Source: Krumholzibacterium sp965370495
GTDB lineage: Bacteria > Krumholzibacteriota > Krumholzibacteriia > Krumholzibacteriales > Krumholzibacteriaceae
Reading direction: 5' to 3'
DNA length: 43,717 nt
Assembly: GCA_965370495.1 (NCBI GenBank)
Contig: CBDUUV010000006.1
Coordinates: forward strand, 1 to 43,717
Each line of letters begins with the position of its first letter. Within the stretch, counting starts at the first letter, position 1. Below are positions 40,529 to 43,717 of the stretch, piece after piece. The translations under genes were made by a program, and so were the position numbers. The notes below the pieces were generated by a model. That model worked only from the letters and a program-made list of their open reading frames with translations, ran no database searches and was not told the DNA's origin.

Positions 40529-41812
40529 GTGGAACGAGTTCCTGTGAGCAAAACCGGAAATAATATATGTATCCCCGGGACGGCGAAACCTTACGCTGTG
40601 CCCGTACTGATGTACCACGCCGTGGCCCCTGAACGCCCGGAATGGCTTTGGAAGCATCTGATCACTCCTGTCGATCTGTTTGAAGGACAGATGCGCCTTC
40701 TGAAAAGGAAGGGATGGAATACCATTACACTTTCGCAGCTTTACGCGCATATGAAGGATGATGCCCCGCTTCCGGAAAAACCCGTTGTACTCACATTCGA
40801 CGACGGGTACCTGGATAACTGGGTATATGCGTTTCCTGTTCTGAAGAAATATGGGCACAGGGCTGTTGTATGGATGAGTACCGATTTCATTGATCCTGCC
40901 GGGAATGCCAGGCCCACGATGGAGGATGTATGGGATGGGAAAATATCGCCAGGCGATCTTCCTGCCGGAGGATTTCTGTCATGGGCAGAGATGAGGAAGA
41001 TGGAAGAGTCGGGAGTGATAGAAATACAGAGCCACGCGAAAACACACACGTGGTATTACAGCGGCCCCGAGATTATTGATTACCACAGGCCAGCGGGGGC
41101 GGACGGGTATCAACCCCAGCCGTGGCTGTCGTGGAATGTCTGCCCGGAGAAAAAATATGATTACATGTCGAGGAATTTTGCAGAGGATATTCCCTTTGGA
41201 ACGCCAATATACAGACATGAAAAGGCTATGAGCGCAAGGCGGTATTTTCCTGATGAAAGGCTTGCGGGCCTGCTCGCCGGGCATGTCGCGGAAAATGGGG
41301 GTGAAGTTTTTTTCGAGAAGGCTGACTGGAAGAAGGAACTGGACCTGGTCGTGGAGAAATATCGCCAGGCTTCAGGCAAGGGTCTGTGCGGGGCCCCGGG
41401 CAGAGTAGAGACGGAAGCAGAATATGAGAAAAGAATAATGGAAGAGCTTGCCGGCTCGCGCAGGATACTTTCGGAGGGGTTGGGAAAAGATGTGAGGTTT
41501 CTCTGCTGGCCGGGCGGGGCTTTTAACGATGCGTCTGTCAGGATGGCATCGGAGTCAGGGTATCTTGCCACAACGACGCATTATCTGGATCCGGACATGC
41601 GTAACGTGTATGGGGAATCACCTGAAAGAATCAACAGGATAGGATGCGAGGCGCCGTGGGTGTGGAGGAACAGCCTGGTATTCAACAGAATCGATCCGGG
41701 TTTCCTTATCTCGATACTGGAGGTCTTTGCCGGAAAAAAACAGTCGATTTGGAAGATGCGTTGTTATAAAATGAAGTACCTTGCCAGATACCGTTTGACT
41801 GGAATAAGATAA
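40529..41812 (+). CDS. Polysaccharide deacetylase (NodB/CE4-like)
   Basis: 427 residues. CE4 enzymes remove N- or O-acetyl groups from polysaccharides using a metal ion. VPVLMYHAV opens the domain, TFDDGY (~89-94) carries the catalytic base and metal Asp, and SHAKTH (~168-173) supplies the two metal histidines. A late FLCWPGGAFNDASVRMASESGY is the typical C-terminal motif. Between them is a ~130-residue insert with charged helices. There is no signal peptide, so it may be cytosolic or exported otherwise. The first codon is GTG with no good ribosome binding site; a GTG at 40544 with GGAACGAG upstream is an alternative. The adenylate-forming enzyme gene starts 20 bases after its stop, so the two probably form an operon. 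Confidence 0.87.
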   Translation: MERVPVSKTGNNICIPGTAKPYAVPVLMYHAVAPERPEWLWKHLITPVDLFEGQMRLLKRKGWNTITLSQLYAHMKDDAPLPEKPVVLTFDDGYLDNWVYAFPVLKKYGHRAVVWMSTDFIDPAGNARPTMEDVWDGKISPGDLPAGGFLSWAEMRKMEESGVIEIQSHAKTHTWYYSGPEIIDYHRPAGADGYQPQPWLSWNVCPEKKYDYMSRNFAEDIPFGTPIYRHEKAMSARRYFPDERLAGLLAGHVAENGGEVFFEKADWKKELDLVVEKYRQASGKGLCGAPGRVETEAEYEKRIMEELAGSRRILSEGLGKDVRFLCWPGGAFNDASVRMASESGYLATTTHYLDPDMRNVYGESPERINRIGCEAPWVWRNSLVFNRIDPGFLISILEVFAGKKQSIWKMRCYKMKYLARYRLTGIR

Positions 41813-41832
41813 AGGATTGGAGTCGTTTGACT

Positions 41833-43554
41833 ATGGTAATACCACTTTCGCCCTCGCTTGTAAGAAATGTGATTCATCCTGTGTACAGGGGGTTAAAAGG
41901 GGACAGGCTTCTTGCCACACTTGCCGAACTTGAAAAGAACCAGTGGCTTTCGCCCGCGGAGATTGAGGATATCCAGTGGCAGAAAATGAGCATGTTCCTG
42001 AAGGCTGTTGCCTCATATGTGCCATATTATCGTGAGGTGTTTCGGAATCTCGGACTGAAACCCGAGGATATCCAGAACCCCGTTGATTTTCTCGAACTTC
42101 CCCTGCTTGACAAGTATATCATTCGGCAGGAGGGGAAACGGATGGTCACGGAAGATCCGTTGAGACGCGGGCACGAGTCGAGTACGGGTGGATCTACCGG
42201 GGAACCCCTGTATTTCTCGATAGATAATGACGCCAGCCCGGTACGCCGCGCCAACACGCAGAGAAGCTACAGGATGGCTGGAATCGATATTGGTGACAAG
42301 CAGGCCTTTATATGGGGTTTTCCGTTTGATATTCCTCTAAAGCAGCGGATGGCGAGCGCGATCAGGAACTACTTCAGTAACATTACATACCTTTCGTCTT
42401 TCAATATGTCAGAAAAGGCTATGCGTGATTACGCGATAAAACTCAAACGAAACAAGCCTGATCTGGTGATCGGTTATCCGTCGGCGGTAACTTTTTTTGC
42501 GGAGTATCTCAGGCGCAGCAATATCAGCGGAGTAAACCCCCGGGCAGTCATATCAAGCGGCGAAAAAATGTATCCTCATCAGAGAAATATCCTCGAATCC
42601 GTTTTCGGGTGCAAGGTATTTGACCGCTATGGCAGCCACGAATTTGCCAATGTCGCCCATGAGTGCGAGCAGCACAAGGGGCTGCATATCTTTTCCGACC
42701 TGATGCATGTTGAGATTCTGCATGAGAATGGGAGACCTGCGCAGCCCGGCGAGGTCGGAGAGATAGTCATTACCGATTTTCTTAACCTGTATATGCCATT
42801 TGTCCGTTATCGAACAGGCGACAGTGCTGTCGCTACTGACAGAGTCTGTGAATGTGGCCGCGGGCTGCCGCTGCTGGAAAGGATCGAGGGGAGGACATTC
42901 GACAATATCATGACTCCTGACGGCAGATCGATAGGGGGGTATTTCTGGACTTACCTGTCAAGGATAGTGCCGGGCATAAAGCAGTTCCAGGTCGAACAGA
43001 AACAGAGAAGCGGTGTGACGTTCAGATTCGTTCCGGGCCCTGAATGGAAAGACGAATACAGGGAGCGTATCGAAAAAGAGATCAATGACAATATGGGAAC
43101 TGCTGTAAAACTCAATTTCGAGCAAGTCGATGAAATTCCGTTGTCACCAGCCGGCAAATTCAGGTTCATCATCTCAAAGGTCGAGGAACGTATGGTCGTC
43201 AAGTCAAAGATCCACAAAGCAAATGTGACAGGAGTCGATCCTGCCAGAATCGATTGCGTTATTGTGGATGAGGAGATCCTCGAACTCAGTAATATTGCTC
43301 CATGCGAGAAGGTATTGATAGTGGACAACACAAACGGGGCAAGAGTAGAAACGTTTGTATTGAAAGGAAAAAAAGGAAGTGGTGAGCTGATCGCGTGCGG
43401 CGCGGTAGCACAGCAACTTCACGAAGGTGATGAGATCATTTTGATGGCGTTTACGTGGTCGGAGGAAACACACGGGCATTTCTCGAATATCCTCGTCGAT
43501 GAAAATAACAGGTTTGTCAGGTATCTGACAGAGAAGGCTGGGGATATTGCATGA
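41833..43554 (+). CDS. PaaK/CapK-like adenylate-forming enzyme fused to a degenerate aspartate decarboxylase (PanD) domain
   Basis: 573 residues. Residues 1-453 form a phenylacetate-CoA-ligase-like enzyme, which activates a carboxylic acid as acyl-AMP: phosphate loop STGGSTGEP (117-125), YGSHEFANVAHEC, YRTGDSAV, CECGRGLPLLERIEGR (Cys residues possible zinc ligands), ending at the usual SPAGKFRFIIS. Residues 454-573 are a complete PanD-type domain: MVVKSKIHKANVT, VDEEILELSNI, VDNTNGARVETFVLKG, GSGELIACGAVA, then EGDEIILMAF and VDENNRF. Against E. coli PanD (from memory) it aligns without gaps for residues 9-73. The cleavage pair Gly24-Ser25 is Asp-Cys (474-475), Tyr58 is Phe508 and Asn72 is Cys522; Lys9, His11, Arg54 and Thr57 are kept. 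Pyruvoyl formation is therefore unlikely. The start could be the TTG at 41827; GGAG is at 41819-41822. Confidence 0.88.
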   Translation: MVIPLSPSLVRNVIHPVYRGLKGDRLLATLAELEKNQWLSPAEIEDIQWQKMSMFLKAVASYVPYYREVFRNLGLKPEDIQNPVDFLELPLLDKYIIRQEGKRMVTEDPLRRGHESSTGGSTGEPLYFSIDNDASPVRRANTQRSYRMAGIDIGDKQAFIWGFPFDIPLKQRMASAIRNYFSNITYLSSFNMSEKAMRDYAIKLKRNKPDLVIGYPSAVTFFAEYLRRSNISGVNPRAVISSGEKMYPHQRNILESVFGCKVFDRYGSHEFANVAHECEQHKGLHIFSDLMHVEILHENGRPAQPGEVGEIVITDFLNLYMPFVRYRTGDSAVATDRVCECGRGLPLLERIEGRTFDNIMTPDGRSIGGYFWTYLSRIVPGIKQFQVEQKQRSGVTFRFVPGPEWKDEYRERIEKEINDNMGTAVKLNFEQVDEIPLSPAGKFRFIISKVEERMVVKSKIHKANVTGVDPARIDCVIVDEEILELSNIAPCEKVLIVDNTNGARVETFVLKGKKGSGELIACGAVAQQLHEGDEIILMAFTWSEETHGHFSNILVDENNRFVRYLTEKAGDIA

Positions 43555-43647
43555 TGTTTCTGTCGCGGCAAGACGACATCATGGTGACCCGGCGTGTTGT
43601 GAAGTGAACGTGAAAGAAGGATTGAAATAGTTTTTTTCGTTAATTTG
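43555..43647. other. Region downstream of the fusion gene
   Basis: ATGATGT (43550-43556) and ACATCAT (43576-43582) can pair, with the left arm partly overlapping the stop codon. No T tract follows directly, so termination here is uncertain. Confidence 0.3.
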
Positions 43648-43656
43648 TGCTATACT
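43648..43656 (+). promoter_or_regulatory. Extended -10 promoter for a gene beyond the window
   Basis: TGC directly before TATACT forms an extended -10 element, preceded by a T-rich stretch (43631-43637). It would drive a plus-strand gene starting at or after the end of the window. Confidence 0.45.
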
Positions 43657-43717
43657 CTTTGATTGAAACAGCAGGTTCTTGTGCGGAACAACCGTATTGC
43701 GGCAAAAAGAACAGATG

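Noticed and set aside
43192..43554. Separate panD gene overlapping the adenylase gene
   Set aside because: The frame is continuous with the upstream domain and there is no stop between them, so it is annotated as a fusion with an optional internal start.

Overview
The window reads as a piece of a Gram-negative bacterial chromosome. It is probably a member of the FCB superphylum of the kind seen in metagenomes (Krumholzibacteriota, Eisenbacteria or Latescibacterota-like). The pointers are secreted proteins ending in a YPNPFNP-type sorting domain, cohesin and dockerin modules outside a cellulosome setting, a beta-barrel outer-membrane protein and an AsmA-like protein. The lineage is inference; there is no rRNA gene. 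I found no tRNA gene and no CRISPR array.

Layout. (1) 255-2108: translational GTPase TypA/BipA. (2) 2127-9074, minus: two large secreted proteins, one with three cohesin-like domains and one with six ~211-residue beta-helix repeats, a dockerin, a cohesin-like domain and a sorting domain. (3) 9379-17267: OsmC-type protein (plus), then minus-strand housekeeping genes: MscS channel, Na+-pumping oxaloacetate decarboxylase operon oadGAB, glutamine-dependent NAD synthetase and a methyltransferase. (4) 17302-23860: an accessory block beginning with an IS3-type transposase remnant, followed by plus-strand genes (TPR protein, two orphans, RDD membrane protein, DNRLRE protein, DEAD-box helicase, hypoxanthine-DNA glycosylase) whose base composition differs from gene to gene. 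(5) 23942-29441: AsmA-like protein, lipoprotein, and the LemA-HtpX membrane proteostasis pair. (6) 29467-36078, minus: a tight run encoding an outer-membrane protein, PAP2 phosphatase, DASS anion symporter, zinc-ribbon protein, GT39 glycosyltransferase, macro-domain protein and M29-like peptidase. (7) 36288-39989, minus: an SPFH protein followed by three zinc-ribbon proteins, preceded by a sigma-54-type promoter. (8) 40306-43554, plus: a possible small membrane protein, a polysaccharide deacetylase, and a PaaK/CapK-type adenylate-forming enzyme fused to an aspartate-decarboxylase (PanD) domain.

The most notable observations are these. The PaaK-PanD fusion aligns to PanD without gaps but has lost the Gly-Ser self-cleavage site and two further catalytic residues. 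The SPFH/zinc-ribbon operon lies behind a sigma-54 promoter, reminiscent of phage-shock regulation but without PspA. A second near-identical sigma-54 element precedes a lipoprotein gene. Cohesin and dockerin modules occur in adjacent secreted proteins. The helicase gene has a leader with a terminator-like hairpin, and the glycosylase gene has a promoter that predicts a leaderless mRNA.
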